Shown piece after piece: positions 50,042 to 58,955 of a stretch of 64,000 nt of DNA. Source of the stretch: Sporosarcina sp. ACRSM (GTDB lineage Bacteria > Bacillota > Bacilli > Bacillales_A > Planococcaceae); assembly GCF_022346545.1 (NCBI RefSeq), contig NZ_JAKRNU010000003.1, forward strand, positions 62,001-126,000, given 5' to 3'. The position numbers and the translations under genes are program-made. Position 1 is the first letter of the stretch. Every line of letters begins with the position of its first letter. The notes under the pieces are model-generated. The model was not told the DNA's origin. It saw only the letters and a list, made by a program, of their open reading frames with translations, and did no database searches.

Positions 50042-50371
50042 ATGACGAAATCTGACGGAAAGTATCCAAACAAAGAAGATCTTGAACCAAAAGTTCCAGG
50101 GGTTACCAATCCAGACGAGCTCCCCCTTGCAGATCCTTCCGATTCGAATACATCAGACGTCTTCCAAAAAAATGCGCAAGAAAAAGCGGGGGTACACATT
50201 CAGTCCGCTTACGGTGCGAACAAACCGGACACCAGCTACAATGGTCTGAAACCGGGCGAACGCTTTCCTTATGGCGATCGAAAGGAATATGAACGCCAAT
50301 TCAATCAGTTATCACATGATAAGTGGAATGAGGTAAAACCGAATGAGGATCCTTTCAAACCTAGGGTTTAA
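50042..50371 (+). CDS. Small hydrophilic protein, unknown function
   Basis: 109 aa, Pro/Asp/Lys/Asn-rich and very polar (EPKVPGVTNPDELPLADPSDSN...), with no membrane segment or Cys. Probably largely disordered. AGAAGGGGG lies 10 nt before the ATG. Such proteins in Bacillales are often stress- or spore-related, but nothing here proves this. Confidence 0.7.
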   Translation: MTKSDGKYPNKEDLEPKVPGVTNPDELPLADPSDSNTSDVFQKNAQEKAGVHIQSAYGANKPDTSYNGLKPGERFPYGDRKEYERQFNQLSHDKWNEVKPNEDPFKPRV

Positions 50372-50461
50372 CTGATTAGCGACCCATCCACTGCGGAGCG
50401 GTCGCTTTCCTAATTCTACTAATATGCGATACAGTAAGAGGGAGACTAATGGAAAGGGCTG

Positions 50462-50932
50462 ATGGAAATGTCTACTTTAAAGCAATTGAACTTTACGCGC
50501 ATGCACGCATTAAGACAGTTAGAACAAGCGCCGGAAGAAAAATGGGATACGCAGCCTGAAGGATTCAGCAACACGATCCGTTGGAATGCAGGCCATATTT
50601 TTGTAACGATGGAAGTATTCGTTCAAAAAGCAATACCTGAATATACACCTGTGAACCCAGAATGGATTCCTTTTTTTGTTACGGGATCTAGCACATCTCA
50701 ATGGGAAGGTGAACCGCCTACCAATGAAGAGCTACTAACAGCATTGAAGGCACAATCTGAACGAATTGTCGCTCTTCTTGAAGGGGAATTAGATCAGACA
50801 TTGGCGGAACCTGTACGGATTGGAAATATTCATACGATGGAGACAGTGGATGCTGTTGTCCAATTTATCGTATGGCACGAAGGGATGCACGCTGGACTGA
50901 TTCAAGGGTTGAACCGCGTGGTAGGGAAATAA
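50462..50932 (+). CDS. DinB family metal-dependent protein
   Basis: 156 aa four-helix bundle of the DinB/YfiT type. His ligands fit RWNAGHIFVTMEVF (first) and WHEGMHAGLIQGL (H-x4-H-like pair near the C-terminus). Members include bacillithiol S-transferases and damage-induced proteins. Two in-frame ATGs (50462, 50468) share the same upstream AAAGGG site. Confidence 0.82.
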   Translation: MEMSTLKQLNFTRMHALRQLEQAPEEKWDTQPEGFSNTIRWNAGHIFVTMEVFVQKAIPEYTPVNPEWIPFFVTGSSTSQWEGEPPTNEELLTALKAQSERIVALLEGELDQTLAEPVRIGNIHTMETVDAVVQFIVWHEGMHAGLIQGLNRVVGK

Positions 50933-50942
50933 TTTCATAATG

Positions 50943-50989
50943 AAAAAGTCGTCTACAATCGGATAGATTCGATTGTAGACGACTTTTTG
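50943..50989. terminator. Strong terminator
   Basis: AAAAAGTCGTCTACAATC pairs with GATTGTAGACGACTTTTT; perfect 18-bp arms, bidirectional. Confidence 0.9.
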
Positions 50990-51029
50990 TTGTGGAGAAA
51001 AGAATGACCATAGTTCAAAAGTCACGAGA

Positions 51030-51127
51030 TGCAATCAAAACGGTGATGTGTGCAATCAAACTAGCCATAAGTGCAATCAAATGCAGTTCGAATGCAAGCG
51101 AACCCTTCACAAGTGCAAGCAAGTAGG
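51030..51127. repeat. Degenerate short periodic repeat (TGCAATCAAA type)
   Basis: Five units of TGCAAtCAAA or TGCAAGC-type sequence spaced about 20-25 bp apart, downstream of the liaR gene. No gene or T-run here. Confidence 0.55.
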
Positions 51128-51164
51128 AAAGGAATGGCTTGCGCACGTTCACTTTTGTTCATTG

Positions 51165-51797
51165 TCATTCCGCTAAATGATGTTTGAATGCGTAAATGAC
51201 CGCTTGTGTTCGGTCTTGTACTTCGAGTTTCGATAACAGGTTGCTGACGTGGGTTTTTACTGTTTTGAGTGCAATGAACAACTCGTCTGCGATTTCTTGG
51301 TTGGATTTGCCTTTAGCCAGAAGAAGCAAGATTTCGAGCTCGCGTTCCGTCAGGTCGTCATGTGGAAGGCGCTCCGTACCCGCGCGCATCTTCTGCATCA
51401 TTTTTGTCGTCACTTCGGGCTCCAGTACAGTTTGCCCTTTCACCGTTTCCCGGATTGCTTCTGCAATGCGCTTGGCGTTGGATGTTTTCAATATGTAACT
51501 GATGGCACCGGCTTCGAGAGCAGGATATACTTTGTCGTCGTCCAGAAAACTGGTGACGATGACGATTTTGGCTTCTGGCCATTCTTTGATGATGGCGGCT
51601 GTCGCTTCGGCACCATTCATTTCTGGCATGACCATATCCATCAAAATGATATCCGGTCGCAATTCCAACGCTTTTCCGATCGCTTCACGGCCGTTGACTG
51701 CCTCACCGACTACCTCCATATCTGGCTGTGTCTGCAAATAAGCAGACACGCCGATTCGTACCATTTCATGGTCATCCACTAATAGGATCTTGATCAT
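51165..51797 (-). CDS. liaR: LiaR/VraR-type response regulator (NarL family)
   Basis: 210 aa. Receiver with Asp8-Asp9, phospho-acceptor Asp54 in [13 protein letters not shown], and a C-terminal LuxR-type HTH ([43 protein letters not shown]; core [20 protein letters not shown]). It controls the cell-envelope stress response to lipid II-active compounds in Bacillus and Staphylococcus. Overlaps the kinase gene end by 26 bases. Last gene of the operon. Confidence 0.93.
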   Translation of the reverse strand: MIKILLVDDHEMVRIGVSAYLQTQPDMEVVGEAVNGREAIGKALELRPDIILMDMVMPEMNGAEATAAIIKEWPEAKIVIVTSFLDDDKVYPALEAGAISYILKTSNAKRIAEAIRETVKGQTVLEPEVTTKMMQKMRAGTERLPHDDLTERELEILLLLAKGKSNQEIADELFIALKTVKTHVSNLLSKLEVQDRTQAVIYAFKHHLAE

Positions 51798-52818
51798 TAG
51801 GCTCCACTCCTTTCCGTGCGGGTAATTTCACTTCTACAATCGTCCCTTGTGAAGGGACCGATACGATTTTACATGTCCCGCCGATTTCAATCGCCCGTTC
51901 TTTGACGTTTTGCAATCCGTACGATCCGCCTTTTCCATCGCTTTCTTTAAAGCCGACGCCGTTATCTTGAACGCGAAGAATCGCCAGGCCATCACGTTCG
52001 ACGAACAATACATCCACTTGTGTCGCTTGGGCGTGGCGAAGTGTATTGGATAATGTCTCTTGTGCGATACGGAATAAATGATCTTCCGCACCCTTTGATA
52101 AAGTCACTTCTTCCAAGCGGAAACGGATATCGAACAACACTTTTTCCCGTAATTCAGCTAACAGTTCTTCCAATCCTTGCGCAAGTGACTTGTTATTCAA
52201 AGCGGCAGGTCGCAAATGCAACAGCAGGGCCCGCATTTCCAGTTGCGCTTGTTGGACCATCCGTTCGACTTGGAGTAACGGTTTTTGCTGCTCTTTGTCT
52301 TCGGCCTGTTCGTTGACGGCCGAGAGTAGCATGGATGCTGCAAATAACTGTTGGGAAACAGAGTCGTGCAATTCGCGGGCCAATCGTTGCCGTTCTTGTA
52401 CGATCCGTTCCTGGATCATGCGGTCTTGCGCTTCTGCCCGTTCATCCGTAATGCGCTGTAAACTTTTTCGCTGCGTGACGATGACATTCGATACTGTATC
52501 GATGGCCCGGTCTAGCCGGGGGGTGAATTTTTTCCTTACTTCTATTTCTTTTTCCGTGTCGATTAAATCGACTAACCTTTGCTCGATCGCTTTTTCCTTC
52601 GAACGGCCGAGTGAACCGGTCCAAATGGCAATGCCCCAGCCGAGTAGGAGAGTGGTGTTCAAAATCCACCAGCCAAGAGGGACTTCCGCAAATTGTAGAT
52701 CGTAAAATGCATACCAAGTCTCCTGCAAAGGCAAGTCGAGGAGGAAATAAATATAAACGGCTGCAATGCCCGTAAAGAGCAAGGATAATGTTAACCCGCG
52801 TGCAATAATGGATTTCAT
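51772..52818 (-). CDS. liaS: LiaS/VraS-type sensor histidine kinase
   Basis: 348 aa from ATG 52818, which overlaps the liaF stop (ATGA). Two N-terminal helices with a very short external loop make it an intramembrane-sensing kinase; a cytoplasmic linker follows. HisKA_3 domain: [21 protein letters not shown]-terminal ATPase: [18 protein letters not shown] and DNGVGF. An upstream in-frame ATG at 52848 lies within liaF and is less likely. Confidence 0.92.
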   Translation of the reverse strand: MKSIIARGLTLSLLFTGIAAVYIYFLLDLPLQETWYAFYDLQFAEVPLGWWILNTTLLLGWGIAIWTGSLGRSKEKAIEQRLVDLIDTEKEIEVRKKFTPRLDRAIDTVSNVIVTQRKSLQRITDERAEAQDRMIQERIVQERQRLARELHDSVSQQLFAASMLLSAVNEQAEDKEQQKPLLQVERMVQQAQLEMRALLLHLRPAALNNKSLAQGLEELLAELREKVLFDIRFRLEEVTLSKGAEDHLFRIAQETLSNTLRHAQATQVDVLFVERDGLAILRVQDNGVGFKESDGKGGSYGLQNVKERAIEIGGTCKIVSVPSQGTIVEVKLPARKGVEPNDQDPISG

Positions 52819-53552
52819 TTGCGGTTCACCTCTACATCTCCGCCCCATGTAGAAAGGGCGATGATCAGCTCAGGTGAGTCATCCGTTTTTCCTTCGTAAC
52901 TATCCTTCATATGAAGGGTTTCGTTAATGAGCCGTTTTCGATGAATCCCGAATAACTTCACATCGCCGATCAATGTCGTGTAATGGATGCGAACGGGTAT
53001 CTCATAAGGCAAGTCGATCTTGATTTTTCCGATGCCTTGCCGGATGGAAATGAGGGAAGTCCCTTTTGGCAGTACCGTATCCGTCACATCGATATGAATA
53101 TCCCCGAAAAAGCCTTGGATATGGATGTCTTCCCATTCGTAAGATGAAAAAGGGGAGGATTGAACGGAAAATAATTTGTTTTTCCAAATGCCATTCGGCG
53201 TTTCACGTTGAAACTCTTTAAGCGGTCGCATGATCTCTGCCGAAGGAGTACCTTTCCATAACTTAATAAGAACGTATACGAGCACAATGAAGATGAGCAA
53301 ACGTAAACTCCATAACGTGAAAAGTGCGAGTGCGATGAAAAACAGTCCGAGGATGACGGTCCATTTCGCCCGTTTCCGTGAACCATAATAGACGAGTCCG
53401 CCACCAAGAAGGACGAAAACGATGTTGCCGTTATGGAAGAAAGCCGCTTCGATGAAAATGAGCAAAAGGAAAGTGAAGCCCCAAAAGGTGATTTTACTTG
53501 TATCGATGCGTGTCAACTGATCATTCTCCCTTCTTGATGTCTGACTTGGCAT
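52815..53552 (-). CDS. liaF: LiaF-like cell-envelope stress response inhibitor
   Basis: 245 aa. A basic cytoplasmic N-terminus, three to four clustered helices, then a cytoplasmic or surface beta-domain with SIRQGIGKIKIDLPYEIPVRIHYTTLIGDVKLFG, typical of LiaF/VraT C-terminal domains. LiaF keeps LiaS silent without stress. Operon order liaI-liaH-liaF-liaS-liaR; no liaG is present. Confidence 0.9.
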   Translation of the reverse strand: MPSQTSRRENDQLTRIDTSKITFWGFTFLLLIFIEAAFFHNGNIVFVLLGGGLVYYGSRKRAKWTVILGLFFIALALFTLWSLRLLIFIVLVYVLIKLWKGTPSAEIMRPLKEFQRETPNGIWKNKLFSVQSSPFSSYEWEDIHIQGFFGDIHIDVTDTVLPKGTSLISIRQGIGKIKIDLPYEIPVRIHYTTLIGDVKLFGIHRKRLINETLHMKDSYEGKTDDSPELIIALSTWGGDVEVNRK

Positions 53553-53596
53553 TGGTCAACAGGTTAAAAGGAAGGCGGATGCCTTCCTCTTATAGT

Positions 53597-54256
53597 TTAC
53601 ACAATTTCAGCATCTTTTGCGGAATTTTTTGGTTCCGAGTCATTCCCTTTTTCAAGCGCTTCGAGCCTGCGTTCCATGGAAGAGATTTCGTACTCCCGAT
53701 CGATCTTGCCGCCGAGGTTTTCAATGTATTTTTTCATTTCACCGAAAGATGCGATGTTGCTGTCCGCGTTTTCGGGGGAGATGACTTTGTCCATCCGGCG
53801 ATGGGCACGTGTGACATTTTCTTTGCCCATCAATTGCAGTTGTCGGACTTTCATATCTTTCACTTTATGTTTCATTTCTTCGAATTTACGCTCCAACGAA
53901 ATCAATTCGTAGGCCGTTTCCATAATGCTTTCGGAAAGTTCGGCAGCGCGTGTGTCGTAAGCTGCAATTTCTTCTTCGGCAAAGGCGATCAAATCTTCTT
54001 CGCCCGCCGTTTGGGCAAGTTCAAGTTGTTGGCGGCGTTTGTCCGCCATTTTTTCTGATTCCGTCAATTCTTTTTGCATTTCTTCTTTCAGTTTACTTTG
54101 ACGTTCGAGCAATTTTCCGATTGACTCCGTCTGTTTTTCCGCTTCGCGAATGTATTGGTTCAACATGGCGATTGGGTTTTTACTTTCCTTTTTATCGAAT
54201 AATGTATGAAGATCCGCCTGTACAGAATATTTAAATCGGTTCCAAAGTGAGTTCAT
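53597..54256 (-). CDS. liaH: PspA/IM30 family protein (LiaH-like)
   Basis: 219 aa from the third of three adjacent ATGs (54256), which has GAGGAGG at 8 nt; the first ATG is too close to it. Nearly all alpha-helical coiled coil with high Glu/Lys/Gln content, beginning LWNRFKYSVQADLHTLFDKKESKNP, as in PspA. Such proteins bind stressed membrane and form large assemblies. Second gene of the lia operon. Confidence 0.92.
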   Translation of the reverse strand: MNSLWNRFKYSVQADLHTLFDKKESKNPIAMLNQYIREAEKQTESIGKLLERQSKLKEEMQKELTESEKMADKRRQQLELAQTAGEEDLIAFAEEEIAAYDTRAAELSESIMETAYELISLERKFEEMKHKVKDMKVRQLQLMGKENVTRAHRRMDKVISPENADSNIASFGEMKKYIENLGGKIDREYEISSMERRLEALEKGNDSEPKNSAKDAEIV

Positions 54257-54272
54257 CATCATTTCCTCCTCA

Positions 54273-54623
54273 TTATTTTGTAAGTTCGTTCCATTGACGT
54301 TCGAAGTTTACGAATGGATCATCTGATTGGGCTTGGATGACGTTGCTATTCTCTGTACCTTTCCATTTACGCCAAGCGTAGTACACACCCGCTAAAGCAA
54401 GGATACCGATGAACGCGGGTACATTTGAAATAGCTGTCAACAATCCGATGACTAGAACGATTCCCCAAAAGATTTTTGCAAAAGTGGAATCGCTTTTTCT
54501 GTAGTAATGGAAACCCGCGTAAGCGATCAAGGCTGAAACGGCGAGTGCAAGAAGCGATCCAAGATTCGAAACAGCGACAATCCCCGCTACAATTCCCAGT
54601 AAGAGAAGACCAAATTTTTTCAT
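54273..54623 (-). CDS. LiaI-like membrane protein, first gene of the lia operon
   Basis: 116 aa from ATG 54623, which has AAAGGAGG at 8 nt; the open frame to 54734 has no ribosome site. Four short hydrophobic segments (FGLLLLGIVAGIVAVSNLGSLL...) and a polar C-terminus (QAQSDDPFVNFERQWNELTK). Position before the PspA gene and topology match LiaI, the membrane anchor of LiaH, although it is about as long as LiaI. Confidence 0.8.
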   Translation of the reverse strand: MKKFGLLLLGIVAGIVAVSNLGSLLALAVSALIAYAGFHYYRKSDSTFAKIFWGIVLVIGLLTAISNVPAFIGILALAGVYYAWRKWKGTENSNVIQAQSDDPFVNFERQWNELTK

Positions 54624-54652
54624 ATGTTGTTCCTCCTTTCGTTTGTAGCCTA

Positions 54653-54680
54653 ATCTTATAATGATTTCCGACTTGTCCAA
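54653..54680 (-). promoter_or_regulatory. Possible promoter of the lia operon
   Basis: Minus-strand TTGGAC (54675-54680), 16-bp spacer and TAAGAT (54653-54658), 30 bp from the start codon. The -10 is imperfect. No LiaR box was defined with confidence. Confidence 0.35.
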
Positions 54681-54824
54681 ACAGGCGCAGAACGGATTTC
54701 CATCTAAGACTTGAGACCGAGATCGCCTAGGCACTTGAGGAAATAGGTCGAATGAGTCTCAAAATGTGAGTAGCGCGTGCGTAATGAAAGAAATGGAACT
54801 AGTTTGCAAGCTCTAAATTCAACC

Positions 54825-54993
54825 TGTGGATAAGTAGTAGCGGATATAGAGCTGTGGATAACTAATTTTGATAAACAACTAAAACCCTCTGATTGTGGAT
54901 AAAAACAGTTAATTTTCAGAAATTATCAACAAATCAATCAAGTTATCCACTTGTACTTGAGGATAACTTCGGTTAAAAACAAAGTTATCCACT
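54825..54993. other. Cluster of six DnaA-box-like sites
   Basis: Perfect TGTGGATAA at 54825-54833, 54853-54861 and 54894-54902 (plus), and one-mismatch boxes TTATCCACT at 54943-54951 and 54985-54993 and TGAGGATAA at 54958-54966. Further TTATCAACA at 54923 is a weaker match. All lie in a 169-bp AT-rich gene-free stretch between the divergent lia and dedA-uppP units (560-bp gap). No dnaA, dnaN or other origin gene is present. It resembles the non-origin DnaA-box clusters of Bacillus subtilis. Confidence 0.8.
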
Positions 54994-55183
54994 GGAAAGT
55001 TTTCAACGTATCAACATGTGCATAGTTGTTCATATGAAGCCGCGTCATATTCAACCTTAAGCTTGCGTAAAATAATGAGTAGTTAGGCAACCTCGTCATT
55101 TATAGATTCGTCTCTATTAGTTCCATAATCAATTTGCACTTAGTTTTCGTATTTAGTAAAGTTGAGGATGACGGAGGGATAAC

Positions 55184-55795
55184 GTGGAAAATTGGATTAT
55201 TGAATTTATGAGCCGATTCGGCTATTTTGGTGTGTTTTTTTTAATCATGGTTGAGAATGTGTTTCCACCGATTCCGTCAGAAGTCATTTTGACATTCGGA
55301 GGATATATGACCTCGTTTTCGGATATGACGCGAACGGGTGTCATCATTGCGGCGACAGCTGGTTCGGTGCTTGGAGCGATGATCCTGTATAGTATCGGAT
55401 TATTACTCGATGTGAAGCGTCTGGAGAAAATCGTGGATCGATGGGGGAAATTTTTGCGTTTGACCCGGAAAGATATCCATCGTGCAGACGCGTGGTTTGA
55501 CAAATATGGTCCTTGGACAGTGTTCTTTTGCCGTCTGGTTCCGTTGATCCGGAGTCTGATTTCGATTCCGGCGGGGATGTCGAATATGAATTTCCCACTT
55601 TTTCTATTGCTCACGACAATCGGAAGCCTTATCTGGAATGCGGCACTTGTTTCGGTTGGAGCAGCAGTCGGCGATAATTGGGAATCCATCGTCGGGTATA
55701 TGGATATTTACTCCAACATTGCGTATGTGATTATCGGATTGTGCGGAATAGCGGCTATTATATGGTACATTCGCTTCCGAAGAAAGAGAGTGTAA
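55184..55795 (+). CDS. DedA/SNARE-associated family membrane protein
   Basis: 203 aa. GTG start with GACGGAGGG 4-6 nt upstream. Family features: FGYFGVFFLIMVENVFPPIPSEVIL near the N-terminus, FDKYGPWTVFFCRLVPLIRSLISIPAGMSNM in the middle (seen here as GPWTVFFCRLVPLIRSLISI), and a basic C-terminus. DedA members include lipid flippases such as undecaprenyl phosphate transporters (UptA), which fits the next gene, uppP. Six bp separate the two. Confidence 0.92.
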   Translation: MENWIIEFMSRFGYFGVFFLIMVENVFPPIPSEVILTFGGYMTSFSDMTRTGVIIAATAGSVLGAMILYSIGLLLDVKRLEKIVDRWGKFLRLTRKDIHRADAWFDKYGPWTVFFCRLVPLIRSLISIPAGMSNMNFPLFLLLTTIGSLIWNAALVSVGAAVGDNWESIVGYMDIYSNIAYVIIGLCGIAAIIWYIRFRRKRV

Positions 55796-55801
55796 CGACT
55801 T

Positions 55802-56629
55802 ATGGAATTATTTGAGTTATTGAAAGCGTTGATACTGGGCTTTGTGGAAGGGATGACGGAGTTTGCGCCTGTTTCTTCGACGGGACATTTGATCATCGTC
55901 GATGATATGTGGTTGAAAACGACGGAGTTTCTTGGTGATCGATCGGCCTTCACTTTTAAAATCGTCATTCAGTTGGGGTCGATTTTAGCGGTTGTCGTTG
56001 TCTTTTGGAAACGGTTGTTCAGTTTAGTAGGACTGTATAAGATTGATGGGCAAAAAGCGAATAAAAGCTTTAATTTATTACATGTCATAATCGGAATGTT
56101 ACCAGCGGTTATTATTGGATTTGCGCTTAAGGATTTTATTGATGTAGAATTATCCGGCGTAAAAACAGTGATTTTTGCATTAGTAGCGGGCTCGATTTTA
56201 ATGATTATTGCGGATAAATTCGGTCCGAAAAAATCATGGGTGAATTCATTGGACCAAATTACATACAGGCAGGCTTTCGCTGTCGGCCTTGTGCAATGTC
56301 TGTCTTTATGGCCTGGCTTTTCACGTTCAGGGGCAACGATTTCGGGCGGTGTCTTGTTCGGGATGAATCATAAGACTGCGGCCGATTTCACATTCATCAT
56401 GGCGGTTCCGATCATGGCAGGCGCGAGTCTTGTGTCTGTGCTGAAAAACTGGGAGCATTTATCCATGGATGACTTGTCATTTTACATTGTCGGATTCATA
56501 AGTGCGTTTGTTTTTGCACTAATTTCCATCCGCTTCTTCCTAAAGCTAATTTCACGCATTAAACTGATGCCATTTGCGATTTACAGGCTGGTTTTGGCGG
56601 CTGTCTTAGCGGTCATCGTCTTTTTATAA
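55802..56629 (+). CDS. uppP: Undecaprenyl-diphosphatase UppP (BacA)
   Basis: 275 aa, eight helices. Catalytic motifs EGMTEFAPVSSTGHLIIV (15-32, with the Glu-rich and Ser-Thr-Gly-His segments) and LSLWPGFSRSGATISGGV are present. It dephosphorylates undecaprenyl pyrophosphate to recycle the lipid carrier for cell-wall synthesis and gives bacitracin tolerance. Follows the DedA gene. Confidence 0.95.
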   Translation: MELFELLKALILGFVEGMTEFAPVSSTGHLIIVDDMWLKTTEFLGDRSAFTFKIVIQLGSILAVVVVFWKRLFSLVGLYKIDGQKANKSFNLLHVIIGMLPAVIIGFALKDFIDVELSGVKTVIFALVAGSILMIIADKFGPKKSWVNSLDQITYRQAFAVGLVQCLSLWPGFSRSGATISGGVLFGMNHKTAADFTFIMAVPIMAGASLVSVLKNWEHLSMDDLSFYIVGFISAFVFALISIRFFLKLISRIKLMPFAIYRLVLAAVLAVIVFL

Positions 56630-56631
56630 GA

Positions 56632-56671
56632 AAAATGACTCTTACACATTTGTGTAAGAGTCATTTTTTTT
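56632..56671. terminator. Bidirectional terminator
   Basis: AAAATGACTCTTACACA pairs with TGTGTAAGAGTCATTTTTTTT over TTTG. Confidence 0.9.
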
Positions 56672-56676
56672 ATCCT

Positions 56677-58035
56677 TTACGGGAAAATCTTCCCTGGATT
56701 GAATAGGTTTTTCGGGTCGAGCATTTGTTTCATTTGCTTCATGATTTCTAAAGCTTCTCCGTGTTCGGCTTGTTGCAATTGGCGTTTGCCTAATCCGACG
56801 CCGTGTTCACCTGTACAAGTGCCGCCTACTTCGATAGCGCGCCGGGCCAGTGCTTTGTTTGCCTGCTCCGCTCTTGCTCTTTCGTCAGGATTGTTCGGGT
56901 CAAACGCGATGATGGTATGGAAATTCCCATCGCCGACATGGCCGAACACGCCGCTTTTCAAGCCGCTTGCGTCGGTTAATTCACGTGCTAAATGGACCAT
57001 TTCAGGCAACTTGGAAATCGGGACGCAAACATCCCCGCCTGCAACAACGACTCCCTCTGCATGGCTGTACGCATAGGACATCTCGTGACGGGCTTTCCAC
57101 AGTTGCGCGCGTTCTTTCGACGTGCCTGCTGCTTCCCAGTCATTGCATCCGAGTTCGCGCATCAGTTCTTTGGCAGTCGCAGCTTCTTCCTCTGTTCCAC
57201 CTCTTGTTCCGGCAAACTCAAAAAATAGTGAGTGGGCTACTGGTATATCATAATCTCCGTACGCATTGACCGTCGCAATACTTTCGGCATCTACAAGCTC
57301 CATGCGTAAAACTGGGATGCCACTTTGTAAGATCATTGTTGCGGCTGCGGCACAAGTATCGATATCGTCAAATGTACAGCGTGCCGCAATGATGTGTTCG
57401 GGGATGCCGTGAAGTCGTAACGTGATTTCCGTCACGATGCCAAGCGTTCCTTCTGAACCTGTAAACAATCCGGTCAAATTATAGCCGGATGATGATTTTT
57501 TCGCTCTCGTACCTGTTCGGATCACTTTTCCGTTGGCCAATACGATTTCGAGATTCAATAGTTGATCGCGCATCGAACCGTATTTTACGGCAGTCGTTCC
57601 ACTGGCGTTGGTGGCGACCATACCGCCGATGGAAGCGTCTGCACCCGGATCAATCGGGAATTGGAGTCCGTGTTTATTGATCAGCTCATTCAACTGCATG
57701 CGCGTGATGCCCGGTTGAACAGTGACTGTCAAATCTTCAGGCGAGAAATCGAGTACTTTGTTCATCCGTTCAAAATCGACGGAAATGCCTTTGTTGATTG
57801 GAATTGCCTGTCCTTCAAGACCTGAACCTGCCCCATATGGTGTGACGTTGACCCCGAACTGATCGGCGATTTCCACGATGGCGATGACATCTTTCGTATT
57901 TTCCGGAAAACAGACGACATCCGGCTCGACGGGTGGATGTGGCGATTCATCTTTACTATGGCGATATAATTCGGTTTCATTTTGGGTGACTTTGTCAGCT
58001 CCAAGTCGTTTTTTTAATTCGGAAATAAACAACAT
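56677..58035 (-). CDS. FAD-binding oxidase, GlcD / D-lactate dehydrogenase (cytochrome) family
   Basis: 452 aa. Vanillyl-alcohol-oxidase-type FAD domain with VVCFPENTKDVIAIVEIAD, the PYGAGSGLEGQAIP pyrophosphate loop and the IDPGADASIGGMVATNASGT segment, then a C-terminal FAD-linked oxidase domain with VFGHVGDGNFHTI and GTCTGEHGVGLGKR. It oxidises glycolate or D-lactate to the 2-oxo acid and passes electrons to the membrane. No glcE or glcF subunits here, so the stand-alone D-lactate dehydrogenase type is more likely. Divergent from the GntR gene. Confidence 0.9.
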   Translation of the reverse strand: MLFISELKKRLGADKVTQNETELYRHSKDESPHPPVEPDVVCFPENTKDVIAIVEIADQFGVNVTPYGAGSGLEGQAIPINKGISVDFERMNKVLDFSPEDLTVTVQPGITRMQLNELINKHGLQFPIDPGADASIGGMVATNASGTTAVKYGSMRDQLLNLEIVLANGKVIRTGTRAKKSSSGYNLTGLFTGSEGTLGIVTEITLRLHGIPEHIIAARCTFDDIDTCAAAATMILQSGIPVLRMELVDAESIATVNAYGDYDIPVAHSLFFEFAGTRGGTEEEAATAKELMRELGCNDWEAAGTSKERAQLWKARHEMSYAYSHAEGVVVAGGDVCVPISKLPEMVHLARELTDASGLKSGVFGHVGDGNFHTIIAFDPNNPDERARAEQANKALARRAIEVGGTCTGEHGVGLGKRQLQQAEHGEALEIMKQMKQMLDPKNLFNPGKIFP

Positions 58036-58231
58036 ATTCAGCTCCTCATATTGTTTTGAAAAGTAGATGGTTAGATTCTAAGCTAGTAAATTGATATTAC
58101 AAAATATATCACCTATTCTTATCATTTTGCAATGTTGATTGAAAATAGGGGATAACCGTCTGGTGTTCATCACTCTAATTATTCGGAAAACTATCATTTA
58201 CAAAAATCTAAATTTAATATATATTGTTACA

Positions 58232-58244
58232 GTATACAGTATAC
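58232..58244. promoter_or_regulatory. Probable GntR-family operator
   Basis: GTATACAGTATAC, two self-complementary GTATAC units with a 1-bp gap, flanked by ACA and AGAG. It lies 43 bp before the gntR start in the divergent region shared with the GlcD-type gene. FadR-subfamily regulators often bind TGTATACA-type palindromes, so autoregulation is likely. Confidence 0.65.
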
Positions 58245-58286
58245 AGAGAGTTTTTAGTAGGATGACAGACATGGGGAGGTGGTTAA

Positions 58287-58955
58287 ATGGAGAAGGTCAT
58301 TAAGCCTACTTCGTTAGCAGAGCAAGCCTATTCATTATTAAAACAATCGATCATTTCAGGAAAGCTTGCACCGAAGACGGAACTGACGGAAGAAAGATTG
58401 GCAAATGATCTGGGGGTGAGTCGCACGCCTTTAAGGGAGGCCATACGAAAACTTGCGATGGAAGGTTTGATCGATTTAAACAAAGGTAAACCAGCAACTG
58501 TTGCTACTTTTACCAAAGAGGATTCTCTAGATTACTTGGAATTACGACGTGTACTTGAAATATATAACATTGAAAACATTGTTCTAAATGACGATGGACA
58601 GCTCATTAAGGAATTAGAGAATAATTTAAAAGAACAAATGAAAGCGATTTCAAGTAATGATTTTCAGGACTTTATGAACTATGACCGCGAATTCCATCTC
58701 ATCCTTGCTTCACAAAACAAAAATAGGAAAATCAAGCAGTTAATTCACCAAATGAACACGGGCATCAATCGGGCATTTCTTATCCTATCCAATACGGTGG
58801 AGATGAGTGCCATTGAAGCATATCACGAGCATTTACGGATTATTGAAGCAATCAAGAGTAAAGATTTGGAGCTTTCCAAGAGAGAAATGATGATGCATTT
58901 GAAAAAAGTAGAAGACCGATTTTTAATTTACTTTAAAAGGGAGGAAGAACAATGA
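58287..58955 (+). CDS. GntR family transcriptional regulator (FadR/FCD subfamily)
   Basis: 222 aa. N-terminal wHTH (LAEQAYSLLKQSIISGKLAPKTELTEERLANDLGVSRTPLREAIRKLAMEGLI; core LANDLGVSRTPLREAIRKL), then an all-helical FCD ligand-binding domain with metal-site His residues (REFHLIL, AYHEHLRII). Probably a substrate-responsive repressor of the TRAP operon it begins. The stop overlaps the dctP start by four bases. A GGGGAGGTGG site precedes the ATG. Confidence 0.92.
   Translation: MEKVIKPTSLAEQAYSLLKQSIISGKLAPKTELTEERLANDLGVSRTPLREAIRKLAMEGLIDLNKGKPATVATFTKEDSLDYLELRRVLEIYNIENIVLNDDGQLIKELENNLKEQMKAISSNDFQDFMNYDREFHLILASQNKNRKIKQLIHQMNTGINRAFLILSNTVEMSAIEAYHEHLRIIEAIKSKDLELSKREMMMHLKKVEDRFLIYFKREEEQ

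Noticed and set aside
54624..55183. Chromosomal origin of replication
   Set aside because: DnaA boxes are present, but neither dnaA nor dnaN, rpmH or gyrase genes flank the gap within the window; a non-origin cluster is the more cautious reading.
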